Shown: positions 29,556 to 39,288 of the stretch, piece by piece
How positions within the stretch are numbered: position 1 is the first letter of the stretch
Layout of the letters: every line of letters starts with the position of its first letter
Assembly (NCBI GenBank): GCA_937625935.1
Contig: OW569385.1
Location: 365,639-429,638 of the forward strand
Direction: 5' to 3'
DNA: 64,000 nucleotides
Source of the DNA: Tetramitus jugosus
Taxonomy: Eukaryota; Heterolobosea; Eutetramitea; Acrasida; Vahlkampfiidae
Program-made: the position numbers and the translations under genes
Notes under the pieces: generated by a model
Database searches by the model: none
What the model saw: only the letters and a program-made list of their open reading frames with translations
What the model was told of the DNA's origin: nothing

Positions 29556-31847
29556 ATGTCCCTTCAACAGTCATCATCTCTCCACATTGACTTGAATGTT
29601 ACACCAACAACACCAACAACAACACCAACAACTACATCTACAGAAGAACAAATTGAATTGGACACCACAAGAAACAACTCAACAACAACAACTACACAAC
29701 CAACAGTAACACCAACAGCTACTCATCATCATCATCATCATCATTCACAAACAATAGTGGACGAACTGTCTCGTTTCATCGTTTACAACCACCCTCAAAA
29801 ACAAGACATTGTTCAACTCTCTCTCAAACACAAAATTCTCATCTTGTTTGTTCCACTTTTCATTCATGTCGACAACAACAACAACAACAACACGAGTGAA
29901 AATAATGAAAATAATGATGATGATGATGAACAATTGAAAAAAGTGATACAAAAAGCTCATGAGCGCAACGAACAACTCATGATCAAAATTTGTCAATTAT
30001 TTGTCAGAATGGTTCAACTCAACACGATACCCATTATTATTACAACAGTCATTGATGATCATTTTTTACATGAACAACAACAACAGCAACAGCAACAACC
30101 ATATTATCATCAACAATCAGAAGAAACTAGAAAACAAGTCATGAGTTGTTATCAAGCAAAAATTGATGAATTTTTCTGTGCCAACAGACAACAACAACAA
30201 CAACAACAGTCAAATCTTCCAATGAACCTTGTTGATGAACCGTTGAGTCAAGATACCACTTCTACCACTGACAATACTAATACTACTAATGCTGATAATA
30301 CTACTAATAATAATAATAATGAAATGAGTGCATATAATCAATGGTCACCTCTCATTTCTTCACTCTATCGTGTCTGTGATATTGCAGCTCTATATCCACA
30401 ACCACCACAACCACAACCACCTCCAACAACAACAACTACTACGACTACTACAGTACCTCAACAACAACAGCAAGTTCAAGAACAATCGCAACAACAACCA
30501 CAACAACCACAACAGGAAAGAGTGAGAAGAACGAGTCGAATTGGAAAATTCATTAAACGATGGTCCAATAGTATCACTAGTAGCAGTAATAGCAGTAATA
30601 GTAGTAGTAGTAGTAATAATGGTGATATGGAGAGTAGTAGTGGTGGTGGTGAACAACAATATTATCGACCGATTCGTCATCGACACTCTGTGCCCTATGG
30701 CACCATTGATTTTCAACAGTTGCAACATTTACAGTACCTCCATCATCAAAAAAAGCAACAATTTTTGCGACAACAACAACAAAAAAATCAACAACAACAA
30801 CAACAACAAAAAATTCATCAACAACAACAACAACAACAATTATTGTTGTTGTACAGTGGTGTCAATCAAACAAGAATCAATGAATTGTTGCAACTACCCA
30901 ATGATTTATTCCTATTGGACAATGGTATCGTCACTGCACACTCTTCTTCTCACTATTTGGATGATTCACAAGCATTGATGAAATTGTTGATTGGTAGTGG
31001 TAGTGCGAAAAGTGCTCATGGTGGTGCCAACAATGGTAGTGATCAAGAAACAAGGTGTAGTCTGGATCTGGGGTATGACACTGCTCAACAATTACAAGAT
31101 TTTTTCTTGTTGGCTCGTGCGTTGCTTGAACAACAGGGAACAGACATGTCGGTACCTAGTAGACAATCGATTGATGCGGGAGAGAAACTTGTGTCTCGGT
31201 TGATTCCTGGTAGGAGACGAATGAAGAGAGCCAGTTGTGATGTAGATGGTGCTAGTAGTAGTAGTAGTAGTAGTAACAGTGGTTATAATGGTAGTAGTCT
31301 CAGGCGTTACCATAGTAGTGGTAGTAGGAGTAGAGGTGATCGAAATAGTCTTGGTGCAGTGTGTTGTTTCCAGTCGGCCGATATGGATCAAGTGCACGCG
31401 AGAATGTTGGCAGCCAGACTCACGGTGGGCGACGTGTTGCAAGACAATACTCTGCGGCAGTACTTGAAACTCTTTTGTACAAATGATTTATCACTGGAGA
31501 ATATCATGTTCTATGAGGCAGTGAGAGTGTACAAGAAGGGCTTTGTGCGGTCATCTGACGAAGGAGAAGAAGACTTGGCCATACAAGAGGAAAATCGAGC
31601 CAATTTGGCCATTATGGCCGGTCAGATGATGCTCGTGTTCTTTGGAAAGGGATCCTGTAATGAATTGAACATTTCTGAGGCCCTGATCAATCAAACAAAG
31701 GAGAAGTTTGAGAAGAAGGGAGCAACCAAGACACTGTTCGATTCCGTGTGGTGCGTGATCCAATCTGATCAAATGAAAGCCACGTTCCTCAGATTCAGGA
31801 AGAGCCAAGAGTATGCAGATATGATTAACTACATGCTGCAACGATAA
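29556..31847 (+). CDS. RGS-domain protein with poly-Gln/Asn/Ser tracts
   Basis: A 763-residue protein. Most of the first 600 residues is repetitive: Thr runs, a poly-His stretch, several poly-Gln blocks (CAA codons) and Ser/Asn runs. A helical island near residues 65-165 (SRFIVYNHPQKQDIVQLSLKH) is more globular. The RGS domain is at about 605-763: ARLTVGDVLQDNTLRQYLKLFCTNDLSLENIMFYEAVRVYK, then LIDQ-equivalent residues and FDSVWCVIQSDQMKATFLRFRKSQEY. RGS domains accelerate GTP hydrolysis by G-alpha subunits. The homopolymeric codon runs make the tract lengths prone to slippage between strains. Convergent with the TauE-like gene (19 nt between stops). Confidence 0.88.
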   Translation: MSLQQSSSLHIDLNVTPTTPTTTPTTTSTEEQIELDTTRNNSTTTTTQPTVTPTATHHHHHHHSQTIVDELSRFIVYNHPQKQDIVQLSLKHKILILFVPLFIHVDNNNNNNTSENNENNDDDDEQLKKVIQKAHERNEQLMIKICQLFVRMVQLNTIPIIITTVIDDHFLHEQQQQQQQQPYYHQQSEETRKQVMSCYQAKIDEFFCANRQQQQQQQSNLPMNLVDEPLSQDTTSTTDNTNTTNADNTTNNNNNEMSAYNQWSPLISSLYRVCDIAALYPQPPQPQPPPTTTTTTTTTVPQQQQQVQEQSQQQPQQPQQERVRRTSRIGKFIKRWSNSITSSSNSSNSSSSSNNGDMESSSGGGEQQYYRPIRHRHSVPYGTIDFQQLQHLQYLHHQKKQQFLRQQQQKNQQQQQQQKIHQQQQQQQLLLLYSGVNQTRINELLQLPNDLFLLDNGIVTAHSSSHYLDDSQALMKLLIGSGSAKSAHGGANNGSDQETRCSLDLGYDTAQQLQDFFLLARALLEQQGTDMSVPSRQSIDAGEKLVSRLIPGRRRMKRASCDVDGASSSSSSSNSGYNGSSLRRYHSSGSRSRGDRNSLGAVCCFQSADMDQVHARMLAARLTVGDVLQDNTLRQYLKLFCTNDLSLENIMFYEAVRVYKKGFVRSSDEGEEDLAIQEENRANLAIMAGQMMLVFFGKGSCNELNISEALINQTKEKFEKKGATKTLFDSVWCVIQSDQMKATFLRFRKSQEYADMINYMLQR

Positions 31848-31866
31848 AATTAAAGGTTTTACTTTT

Positions 31867-33399
31867 TTACAACTGTCCTTCCACTGTTATCACAATGCCC
31901 AGGACCAATAGAACTGCACTAATTGTGAAGAAGGTTGCCATGTTGCTGATACGCAACGATAGGAATGCACCAACAACAGCACCAACAAAGCAACAAGGAA
32001 TTCCCACCGCAATAAAGTACAGCGTAGACATGGTGTAAACGGAAGCCGTGCCAATAAACGTCAACGACAGCCCAAACATGCACAGCAGTGTACAGAAACA
32101 TCCAGTGGCAGTTGCCACCTTTTGATCCACTTTCCAACATGCGACGAGCACAACATTAATAATCATACCACCTCCCACGTACACCAATCCACTAATACCA
32201 CCAACCATTGCCATAATGACACATGTAATAATCGTTCTAATAATTTTCTGTTTTGTCGAGAAATCAGTCGAAAGAATCATATCGTTTCCAAATCCACTCT
32301 CCACTGCAAATCTCTGCGTCAAATAATACTTCCATGCTGGTTGTCCCAGAGGTCTCAAATATTGACTATCGCCCATGACACTGCCATGACTATTCGAATC
32401 AACCATCATCATCGCATTCATATCACTATGGAACACTGCGTCATCATTGAGATTAATTCGGTAATTGTGTGGATCCGTTCCATCATTCTCCAGTGGTGCA
32501 ACTGACTTTTTGATTGGCATTCCTTCACCTGATCCATTCTCAACATCTTCATCATCAACAACATGACCATGATTGTGACTCGCGTTGACACGAGAGACAA
32601 GTTGATTTGCTGTTGCAGTTGGCGATTGCACAGATGATTGTTGATGACCATGATGATGGTGGTGGTGGTGTGAAGCACTCTTTGACAATTGTGAAAAATC
32701 ATCACCAACATCAGCAAACGTGTCTTCTTCACCACCTTCCTCTCCATACTCATTTCCAACAGCAACTTGGTTCATTCTGTGATGAGAAAGAGAGTGATTC
32801 ATGTGAGAGAGAGATGAGATGCTAGATCCAATGACCTCTTGATTAGAGCTACTCATCATACTATGGTCGACATCTCCTTCTTCTTCGTCATCAATCTCAT
32901 CGAGCTCTCTCTGATCCAAATGAGCACTATCTCTAATGTTTTCCATAGCTTTCCATTTGGCTTGTTCACCACGTTGTTTCTTTGCCTTGTAGTCCTTGAT
33001 GAGTGTAACGACACCACGAATAAAAAAGACGACAGCAAGAATGAATGGCAGGTAACCGACACCACCTTCCAAATATTTTTGATTGTCCAATAGCAAATGT
33101 CCCGTCGATAAGCTCACAATCAGAGCTACAGGTGCACTCACCAAACTGAAAATGAGTCCGCTGGAGAAACTAATTTTCCGATGATAACCGTAAAAAACTG
33201 TCAAAATTATGGAATTGACAAAATCGAGGCAAACGCTGATAAAAAGAGCGGGAAAGAGTTCAATCTGAAAAAATTTGAGGAGAAGTGGAAGAACGAGATT
33301 CCATGCGGTGAATGAAATGGTGGCACCACTGAATCCAACCATGATGGCAGAGCACGCATAAAGTGGCCACAGAACAAGTCCACTAAACGCTGCGGTCAT
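31867..33399 (-). CDS. TauE/SafE-family membrane permease
   Basis: A 510-residue membrane protein. An N-terminal block of four helices (from GLVLWPLYACSAIMVGFSGATISF, then VLPLLLKFFQIELFPALFIS, to YLPFILAVVFFIRGVVTL) is followed by a cytosolic loop of about 200 residues. A second block of four helices begins IRTIITCVIMAMVGGISGL and ends MATFFTISAVLLVLGIVITV. The glycine-rich helices VGFSGATIS and GGISGLVYVGGGMI are the duplicated TauE/SafE (DUF81) signature, associated with export of sulfite or organosulfur anions. The loop contains a seven-His run plus further His, so metal binding or pH sensing is possible. No cleavable signal peptide is evident, and the target membrane cannot be told. Confidence 0.88.
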   Translation of the reverse strand: MTAAFSGLVLWPLYACSAIMVGFSGATISFTAWNLVLPLLLKFFQIELFPALFISVCLDFVNSIILTVFYGYHRKISFSSGLIFSLVSAPVALIVSLSTGHLLLDNQKYLEGGVGYLPFILAVVFFIRGVVTLIKDYKAKKQRGEQAKWKAMENIRDSAHLDQRELDEIDDEEEGDVDHSMMSSSNQEVIGSSISSLSHMNHSLSHHRMNQVAVGNEYGEEGGEEDTFADVGDDFSQLSKSASHHHHHHHGHQQSSVQSPTATANQLVSRVNASHNHGHVVDDEDVENGSGEGMPIKKSVAPLENDGTDPHNYRINLNDDAVFHSDMNAMMMVDSNSHGSVMGDSQYLRPLGQPAWKYYLTQRFAVESGFGNDMILSTDFSTKQKIIRTIITCVIMAMVGGISGLVYVGGGMIINVVLVACWKVDQKVATATGCFCTLLCMFGLSLTFIGTASVYTMSTLYFIAVGIPCCFVGAVVGAFLSLRISNMATFFTISAVLLVLGIVITVEGQL

Positions 33400-33794
33400 C
33401 TCTATCGGACTATTTGTTTTGTTGTCTGTTGTTCTTGTTTGTTGTTTGGTGGTTGTTTTTTGCTTCTGATTTTTTTCTGGTTCGCGATAACTCTCTGTCG
33501 GAGATTCATTGTAATTCCCTTCCAGAAAAGATTCATGCGTGTCAAGTGTCTTCTTGGTTCAATGATCTGATTGGACACAAAGTTCACTAACAAGACTTTA
33601 CCATATGGCACCTATGCAGTCATAATGCTTGTGGACCTGAATCTGTTAGTTACTACGCATGGGTCAAATGACCAAGTTAACTATGAACCACGAACAACAA
33701 CGCTGAACAATAAAGATTCTCCTCTCTTATTACTTGGCGCCAAAAATCCGACAGTGGAAAAATTGTTGTCACTCAAAATTGATCAAACAACAAA
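33400..33794. other. Divergent promoter region
   Basis: About 395 bp between the TauE-like gene (minus) and the protease-like gene (plus). It is rich in short AAC repeats on the minus strand next to the TauE start. A 63-codon plus frame crossing it is not protein-like. Nothing else recognised. Confidence 0.45.
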
Positions 33795-34679
33795 ATGCAC
33801 ATTCAGAGAAGAGCGATCAACTTGGCCTTGACCTCCTGGTTCAGAGTACCGGAACAAGGAATGGAAACATTTGACATCATGTCTCGAGCATCTGTCGTTC
33901 CTGTTCGTGTAGGCCAACAACCGTTGAAAAATGTTTTGGCGCCAAAAACGATCATATTTACGAGCCAGCATGTGACTCATCCGATGCGTTGGGAGAATTG
34001 CTATCCCAGAGACCAGTATCCATGGCTCGAGTTCGTTCATGACCATCACATGAAATATCAATTAGAGGTAAGAGATTCTGACAATGGAAAGCTCTATCGG
34101 CACTTTCCTGTCTCCATTATGGATATTCATCCTGTGAGAGACATGTCTTTGCTGCGGATCGACAATGAACAATCATTTTTCGATTACTTAGAAAGTGAAG
34201 ATTACAAACGATACATGGTGACTGAGGTTGATGATCTATTGCTTGATCTGTATCCGCACCAAGTCCACGAGGATCAATACGTGCAATTTAAGGGATTTGA
34301 GCTGGCAGTGAGTGATGATGAAAAATCGATGGAGGACACGTTGGATGATGCGACCACGACCGAGGATAGCATGGGCGAAACAGATCAAGAAAATCTTTTG
34401 CCAAAGTTGGTTCATGGTCATGTGAATATGATTGATATAGGAAAGAATAGGGTGTTCGCCCGAACGGCCAATGAATCTGTGAGTATGGGAATGTGTGGTG
34501 GGCCTGTTCTCGTGAGAGATGAATCACATGGTGGTAAAATGATGTGTGCGGGCATGATTGAAGGATTGGTCAGTGGTATAAATGATCCAAAGCTGAATCA
34601 TCTCCAAGGAAATGCTGTGTTCATTCCATCAACCGAAATGAAGCTGTTCATGGAACAGACATTGATGTTTATCAAATAA
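33795..34679 (+). CDS. Trypsin-fold protease-like protein with Cys nucleophile
   Basis: A 294-residue protein whose motifs fit a chymotrypsin/HtrA-type fold. TIIFTSQHVTHP carries a His (H59) where trypsins have TAAHC. VRDMSLLRID carries an Asp (D116) in the D-[IM]-[AS]-L-L context. SVSMGMCGGPVLV carries a Cys (C234) in place of the serine of GNSGGP. Later GNAVFIPSTEMKLFM resembles the final strand and helix (G-x-A-I-P in HtrA-like proteins). The His-Asp-Cys spacing (57 and 118 residues) is plausible for the fold. No signal peptide is visible; the basic N-terminus could be organellar. It could be a cysteine-type peptidase, or an inactive or binding relative. Family assignment rests on motif reading only. 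Confidence 0.65.
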   Translation: MHIQRRAINLALTSWFRVPEQGMETFDIMSRASVVPVRVGQQPLKNVLAPKTIIFTSQHVTHPMRWENCYPRDQYPWLEFVHDHHMKYQLEVRDSDNGKLYRHFPVSIMDIHPVRDMSLLRIDNEQSFFDYLESEDYKRYMVTEVDDLLLDLYPHQVHEDQYVQFKGFELAVSDDEKSMEDTLDDATTTEDSMGETDQENLLPKLVHGHVNMIDIGKNRVFARTANESVSMGMCGGPVLVRDESHGGKMMCAGMIEGLVSGINDPKLNHLQGNAVFIPSTEMKLFMEQTLMFIK

Positions 34680-35106
34680 GGAGATTGAAACTTGAGAATA
34701 TCTTCGCGTTGTTCGGTGAAGAGACCAGTTCACTGATTCTTCAAAAGTAAACTAGCTGTTCGAACTTAGAACCATAACGACTGTAAGGTTGAGGTTTCTT
34801 GCGCACCCAATTATACAATTACTCGTTTCGTACGCTGTATCGTAGTAATCAGTTAAAGAACATCATCCGCAGTTCAAATCATCAAGAAAATATCAGTACT
34901 GTAGTGTCCTTCCAATCAGGGCGATACCCTATCGACTCTCGATTGACAAAACAATCTGGGAGCTGCGCGTCCAATTTCGGTCATAAGGTATATGATGAAC
35001 TCAGACTTGAGGGCTTTGTTGTGTACGTATCCATCACAATAGGACCCTCCACAGACGAAACAAAAACCGAATTGGCCACTACACCCAATCCAACAAAACA
35101 AACAAC
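34680..35106. other. Intergenic region, nothing recognised
   Basis: About 427 bp between two plus-strand genes. A GTTCAAATC near 34,875 resembles a tRNA B box, but no matching A box or acceptor stem is present. The last 30 nt before the next ATG are A/C-rich (CAACAAAACAAACAAC). Confidence 0.5.
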
Positions 35107-35838
35107 ATGAAGAAATCAGATATATCAACACTACCAACACTACCCGAATATACGCATTTTCAATCTGAGCTACTATCAAGACGTGATAGACCATCGCCAT
35201 CCGCCATTCTCCCTCTATTTCTTTCTTCTCGCTCCTGTAGTGCGCTTTTTAGCTCGGGTCGAAGCTCCCCCGTAGAAGTTCCAAAACTACAGCTAAACGA
35301 AAATACTTTGGATATCTTTAGAAAATTGGGAGAACAAGCAAAACGAGAAGAATATGAACGAAATGGTTGTTCCTATTGGCCAAGTCATGATACGGATGAG
35401 TGCGCAAATAGTGAAAGTTATCTCAAGGATCCGATTGCCACTGTACCCATCAGTCCAACCTATCGGAAATCTCCAAAGAATTGTACATCCAAAACATGTT
35501 CTTATAATCATCAAATTGGTACCCCTAGTCCGAACGTGAGTCCCAAGAACGCTGACAGGCGGCACTGTCACAACTTTGATCTCAAACCTATCCGGCAATC
35601 CAATGAAAAAACTCCACTGTCGTCCATCTCTTCAAAGCCTCAGACAAAATCAAAGAGATCTGACAGGTCATCCTCTGCACCATCCTCTCACAGAAGAAGC
35701 TGTAGCTTGAATGCTATGCTATCTTTGCCTCACTTGGGTAAAATACTGAACACACGACAGAAACAACGGCAAAAAGAGATGGATGTATTGAACAAGAAGC
35801 TCGAAATTACAAGTCAAAAAGTAAAATCCATTTGGTAA
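35107..35838 (+). CDS. Hypothetical Ser/Pro-rich protein, 243 aa
   Basis: I do not recognise a family. Most of the protein is Ser/Thr/Pro/Lys-rich and looks disordered, with several Ser-Pro sites (SSPVEV, ISPTYRKSPK, TPSPNVSPK) that suit proline-directed kinases. A helical piece at about residues 65-85 (DIFRKLGEQAKREEYERNG) and a basic C-terminal coiled-coil-like helix (GKILNTRQKQRQKEMDVLNKK, about 215-235) are the only structured-looking parts. A short Cys/His stretch (KNCTSKTCSYNHQ) is present but is not a clear zinc finger. The leader before the ATG is A/C-rich like the neighbours'. Confidence 0.6.
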   Translation: MKKSDISTLPTLPEYTHFQSELLSRRDRPSPSAILPLFLSSRSCSALFSSGRSSPVEVPKLQLNENTLDIFRKLGEQAKREEYERNGCSYWPSHDTDECANSESYLKDPIATVPISPTYRKSPKNCTSKTCSYNHQIGTPSPNVSPKNADRRHCHNFDLKPIRQSNEKTPLSSISSKPQTKSKRSDRSSSAPSSHRRSCSLNAMLSLPHLGKILNTRQKQRQKEMDVLNKKLEITSQKVKSIW

Positions 35839-35957
35839 TCTGTTTTTCAATTGAGATCGACACTTCAGATGTTGAACGACAGTTCATTGTAGTTGACAGA
35901 TAGAAACATTGTTCGCCGTGTGCCTTGAATTTTTCAAGAAGAAAAAAAGCGCGCAAA

Positions 35958-36405
35958 ATGGCATCGAGAGGAACAAAGAGAGGACCGTCGAAAAACGAAG
36001 ATTTGATCTCTCATGAAGGGGCACAATTCATAAAGGCAGTCTCAGAGGATGGAATGGAATTCTTGGTTGATGCGAGATGCTTTGAATCATCCAAACCCAT
36101 CACTGAACGTACGTCCGTGATTTGATTTTACTTTTGGTGATATTGGGAACAATGTTAGTGACTTAACTATGAGCTATAATTTTTGTTGTCATGTATCTAC
36201 AGTGATTAGCAAATCAAGAATCAAAGATGAGAACGGCCTTGCTGTGATCCATTTAGAAGCAGATGGCGAAGTGTTGGAGAAGATGATACAGTACTTTTAC
36301 TATAAGACAAGGTGGGACAAGAATCCAGATGAGAGACCTGCATTTCACATTGACCCTACTCTGGCTCTCAATCTCATGGTTTGTTCGTACAAGTACGGAG
36401 CATGA
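35958..36405 (+). CDS. ELOC: Elongin C, two exons
   Basis: Exons 35958-36108 and 36203-36405, with a 94-nt GT-AG intron (GTACGT, acceptor TGTATCTACAG). The product is 117 aa; animal elongin C is 112. The BTB/POZ fold of the Skp1 type reads in order: KAVSEDGMEFLVDARCFESSKPI (equivalent to [21 protein letters not shown]), a shortened loop, AVIHLEADGEVLEKMIQYFYYKTRW (equivalent to [22 protein letters not shown]) and PAFHIDPTLALNLMVCSYKYGA (equivalent to [22 protein letters not shown]). The last Cys of the family is replaced by Ala. Elongin C is the adaptor joining BC-box receptors to cullin-2/5 ligases and a subunit of the elongin transcription factor. CAND1 and an F-box protein in this window belong to the same ligase system. 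Confidence 0.88.
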
Positions 36406-36684
36406 GTTGTTTTGTTTCTTCGAGAGTTATTATTTCGCTTTAGCTTTACGGTCAGTGAAGAATTTGTTAATATACAAGGTCATACAAGCCCTTCCATGTC
36501 TGACAACAACAGTTCTCACATGTGTATTCACCACCAACCTTTAAAAAGTCTTGTTGTGTTCGGTGTTGTTACAATAAAAATATTTTTCGCGTCGCGGTCA
36601 ACCAATCGGTAAAACGCCGCCTAGGCAAATTTCACCCAACAAAAAAACCATCATCACGAGCAACAACGTAATCATCAACACAAA

Positions 36685-37173
36685 ATGTCATCTTTTATTC
36701 AAGAAGCAGTAGACCGCAAGTACAGCAAATTTGAGGAAGGTTTGAAGGAAACCTACAAAGCAGAAACAAGCAAGACCCTTACCGGTGAACAACTTGGCGA
36801 GCAATTGAGAGAAATGAGATCTGTCGAGAAGCCAACCAACTGGTTCATGTGGATGAGAGCACACAAGGGTAGAGGTGTTGCTGCCACATGGAAGGACTTG
36901 TCCTTCTTCCCATACATTCTCAAGGAATTGCCAAAGAGCAGAACTGCTCCATGGGTTTGGGGAGGTGTGTCCACATTTGTCTTTGGATACTTGGCATTCA
37001 ACAGACCAAGAAGCGAACACGTTGAATCCATCAACTTTTATCCTCATGGTAGTCCACCAGGTTCTAAGTTGAATGCTCACTACGAACACTTGATTCACAT
37101 TGATCTTGGTGAGCCAGTTTTGCACAAGAACCCAAGTGGTATCTCCACTGCCAACAAGCATCACGGTCATTAA
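36685..37173 (+). CDS. Small single-pass membrane protein, possibly mitochondrial
   Basis: A 162-residue protein. The N-terminal half is helical and charged (EAVDRKYSKFEEGLKETYKA, TGEQLGEQLREMRSVEKP). It is followed by WFMWMRAHKGRGVAATWKD and one membrane span APWVWGGVSTFVFGYLAF at about residues 92-110. The C-terminal 50 residues are soluble and His-rich (HYEHLIHIDLGEP). Codon bias is strong, similar to RPL21, so it is probably abundant. An abundant small protein with one span and a WKDLSFFPYILKELPK-type stretch would suit an accessory subunit of an inner-membrane respiratory complex, but I cannot assign one. ATG at 36685 follows CATCAACACAAA. Confidence 0.7.
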   Translation: MSSFIQEAVDRKYSKFEEGLKETYKAETSKTLTGEQLGEQLREMRSVEKPTNWFMWMRAHKGRGVAATWKDLSFFPYILKELPKSRTAPWVWGGVSTFVFGYLAFNRPRSEHVESINFYPHGSPPGSKLNAHYEHLIHIDLGEPVLHKNPSGISTANKHHGH

Positions 37174-37789
37174 ATTTGCTATCAATCCAATATATATATA
37201 ACTATATCTATATAGATGCATGTCTGATATCCAATCTCAACAGAGTATCTTTGCAGATGAACTACGCGCAGTATGACGATGACGTGGAATGATAAATATC
37301 AACGGGATACATATGTGATGATATTGAACGATGAAATCCTGATTATTTGCGTGTACTATGTGCGTGTCTGTGTGAGTCATGAGATGATTATCCTATCGAA
37401 CAGGAAAAAGCATGCATGTATGGGATTCGAAAAGCGACTTTTGATCATTGTGGCGTGATCATCCATTTTTATTTTGTAGAAACGTAGAACGTTAGGGACT
37501 TGTGTACCATTGTAAATGACAATATTTCAAATAGCTGTGTCTTGTGTGTTGTATTTGTGCACGACCTTCTTGCTTGTGTGATACAATTGGTTTTCCTCAA
37601 AGCAGTTCTTGTCTTTAGCCATCGGAAAAATGTTTGGTTGTAATTCAGGAAAAGTGATATTTTTAGTTTCTTAACTGTGATCTCCAAAACTCCTTCCATC
37701 TTTGTTTTCACAACAGGAGGACCGAATTTGATCCACACACAAACAACACAACACAACACGCACAACATACAGCTTGTACATATCATCAG
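37174..37789. other. 616-bp intergenic region with short TA-rich tract
   Basis: A TA-rich tract (ATATATATATAACTATATC) lies just after the stop at about 37,189-37,215. The right end (37,730-37,789) is the A/C-rich leader of the NPL4 gene (ACACAACACAACACGC type). Minus-strand frames are not protein-like. No RNA gene recognised. Confidence 0.5.
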
Positions 37790-39163
37790 ATGAGCGCTGC
37801 AAAAGGAATTACCATACGAGTGCGCGGAAGAGATGGCACATTTCGCTATGACAACAACGACCCAAACACAGTCACCATTCTCCAACTGAAGCAATTGATT
37901 GAGAAGGACACGGGTATACCACCTGAATTACAAACTCTTTCACTTGCTCCCCCATCTACCACCACCACCAATACTCTACTCAACAATGATTCACTAACGT
38001 TGAATCAGGCCAAACTACAGCACGGAACCATGCTTCTCATGACATACAATGCACAAGAGCACAAGAGTAAGCAAGACATTGAGTCGGAACAAAAGAGAGA
38101 ACAAATCAAGAAGGAGGTGGGTGAGATGGACGATTTGAAGAACCTCGGTCTCAAATATCGATCAAAGAATTGGACATTGGAAACATATTCACAATTGGTT
38201 GAAAAGTACAAGATTAGAATCAGGCATCAGACGTATGCGGTAGCAAGAACTGCGATTGTAGATCGATTGGCAGGTCAAAACTTTCAACAATTTCTCGTTG
38301 ATTACGCCTTCCAGTTACAAAGAGTCGGTTACCTGTACGGAACGACGGTACCAGCGGAGAAACCAGTTTTGGACGAAAAGACAAAAAAGTCCGACATGGA
38401 GTATTATGATGAGAATGAGTTGTATGAGGATGTTCAAATTAAGGTTATTTATGAACCGAAGCAGCATGGTACTCCAACAGAGTTTGTTGAAGATGTGAAT
38501 GATGCAGAGGAGAAAATGATACACAATCGTGCAGATATTTTGGCGAGTATGCTGGGAATGAAGCCAGTGGGTTGGATCTTCTCGCACAATGGTGACCGAG
38601 AAGTACCATTGTTGGCCAGTGAAGTGTTGAGAGCAGCAGAGTTGCAGAGTAAGCACGGAAAGGCATTTGTGACTGTTTCGGTGTCTCCAAACGAGGAGGG
38701 AAGACTTGAGTTTGAGGCTTATCAGGCCAGTAAGCAGTGTGTCGATTTGTATGAGAAGGGACTGTTGTCTCCGCATCCAACCAATCCCGAAATTATTGTT
38801 TGTAAGAAGGAAGTGGAAGTCGAGAGAAAGATGACAACTCAAATTGATTGTTTGTTGTTGACATGTAATGTGGCCATTAGCTCTGCCGAGTATGGTTATC
38901 AAGTCGGATTCCCTGTTCGCAACAGACCCGGACCCGAACACATTCAGAGTCTGCTCCGAGTCAAAGATGTCTTGTTGGAGAGAAGGAAGAAGAAGCAGAC
39001 TTTTGTGCAGCAAGTCAATGATTTCCATCTCTTGCTCTTCCTGACCGAGTTCTTGAGTCTGGATTCTGATTTCCCAACATTGTGCGAGGCAATTGTCAAG
39101 AAGAACAATGGAATGGCTCAGGCATATGAGACTTTGATCGAATCTTACGCAGGAATACAATAG
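37790..39163 (+). CDS. NPL4: NPL4-like ubiquitin-recognition cofactor of p97/Cdc48
   Basis: A 457-residue intronless protein. Residues 1-90 form a ubiquitin-like UBX-type domain (ITIRVRGRDGTFRYD, then TILQLKQLIEKDTGIP and NQAKLQHGTMLLMTY). The MPN/NPL4 core follows: FQQFLVDYAFQLQRVGYLYG, IYEPKQHGTPTEFVED, ILASMLGMKPVGWIFSHNGDREVPLLASEV, KAFVTVSVSPNEEGRLEFEAYQASKQ and GYQVGFPVRNRPGPEHIQSLL. The MPN metal-binding HxH/D set is absent, as in the family, so it is a ubiquitin-binding rather than deubiquitinating module. The zinc fingers of animal NPL4 are missing, which resembles the plant NPL4-like form. With UFD1 it recruits ubiquitinated substrates to Cdc48 in ER-associated and replisome protein extraction. 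Confidence 0.95.
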   Translation: MSAAKGITIRVRGRDGTFRYDNNDPNTVTILQLKQLIEKDTGIPPELQTLSLAPPSTTTTNTLLNNDSLTLNQAKLQHGTMLLMTYNAQEHKSKQDIESEQKREQIKKEVGEMDDLKNLGLKYRSKNWTLETYSQLVEKYKIRIRHQTYAVARTAIVDRLAGQNFQQFLVDYAFQLQRVGYLYGTTVPAEKPVLDEKTKKSDMEYYDENELYEDVQIKVIYEPKQHGTPTEFVEDVNDAEEKMIHNRADILASMLGMKPVGWIFSHNGDREVPLLASEVLRAAELQSKHGKAFVTVSVSPNEEGRLEFEAYQASKQCVDLYEKGLLSPHPTNPEIIVCKKEVEVERKMTTQIDCLLLTCNVAISSAEYGYQVGFPVRNRPGPEHIQSLLRVKDVLLERRKKKQTFVQQVNDFHLLLFLTEFLSLDSDFPTLCEAIVKKNNGMAQAYETLIESYAGIQ

Positions 39164-39288
39164 AGTCATAAATATCTTGTATCATTATTTTCAAATTGAA
39201 CGTGTTGTACATTTGTAGTTAAGACAATGTTTCAAAAACAGCAAAGCTTTTATTTGATTGGATGGGAAGGTGCAATTGTTGCTTGTCA

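Noticed and set aside
30060-30840. CAA/CAG repeat arrays as possible CRISPR or satellite repeats
   Set aside because: They are poly-Gln codon runs within an intact RGS-protein frame; no spacer structure. No CRISPR array is present.
34870-34885. tRNA B-box-like GTTCAAATC
   Set aside because: No A box at the right distance and no acceptor stem; I found no credible tRNA gene anywhere in the window.
38315-39169. 284-aa minus-strand ORF over NPL4
   Set aside because: Fully antisense to the NPL4 gene, which has clear family motifs; composition Leu/His/Gln-rich without domain.
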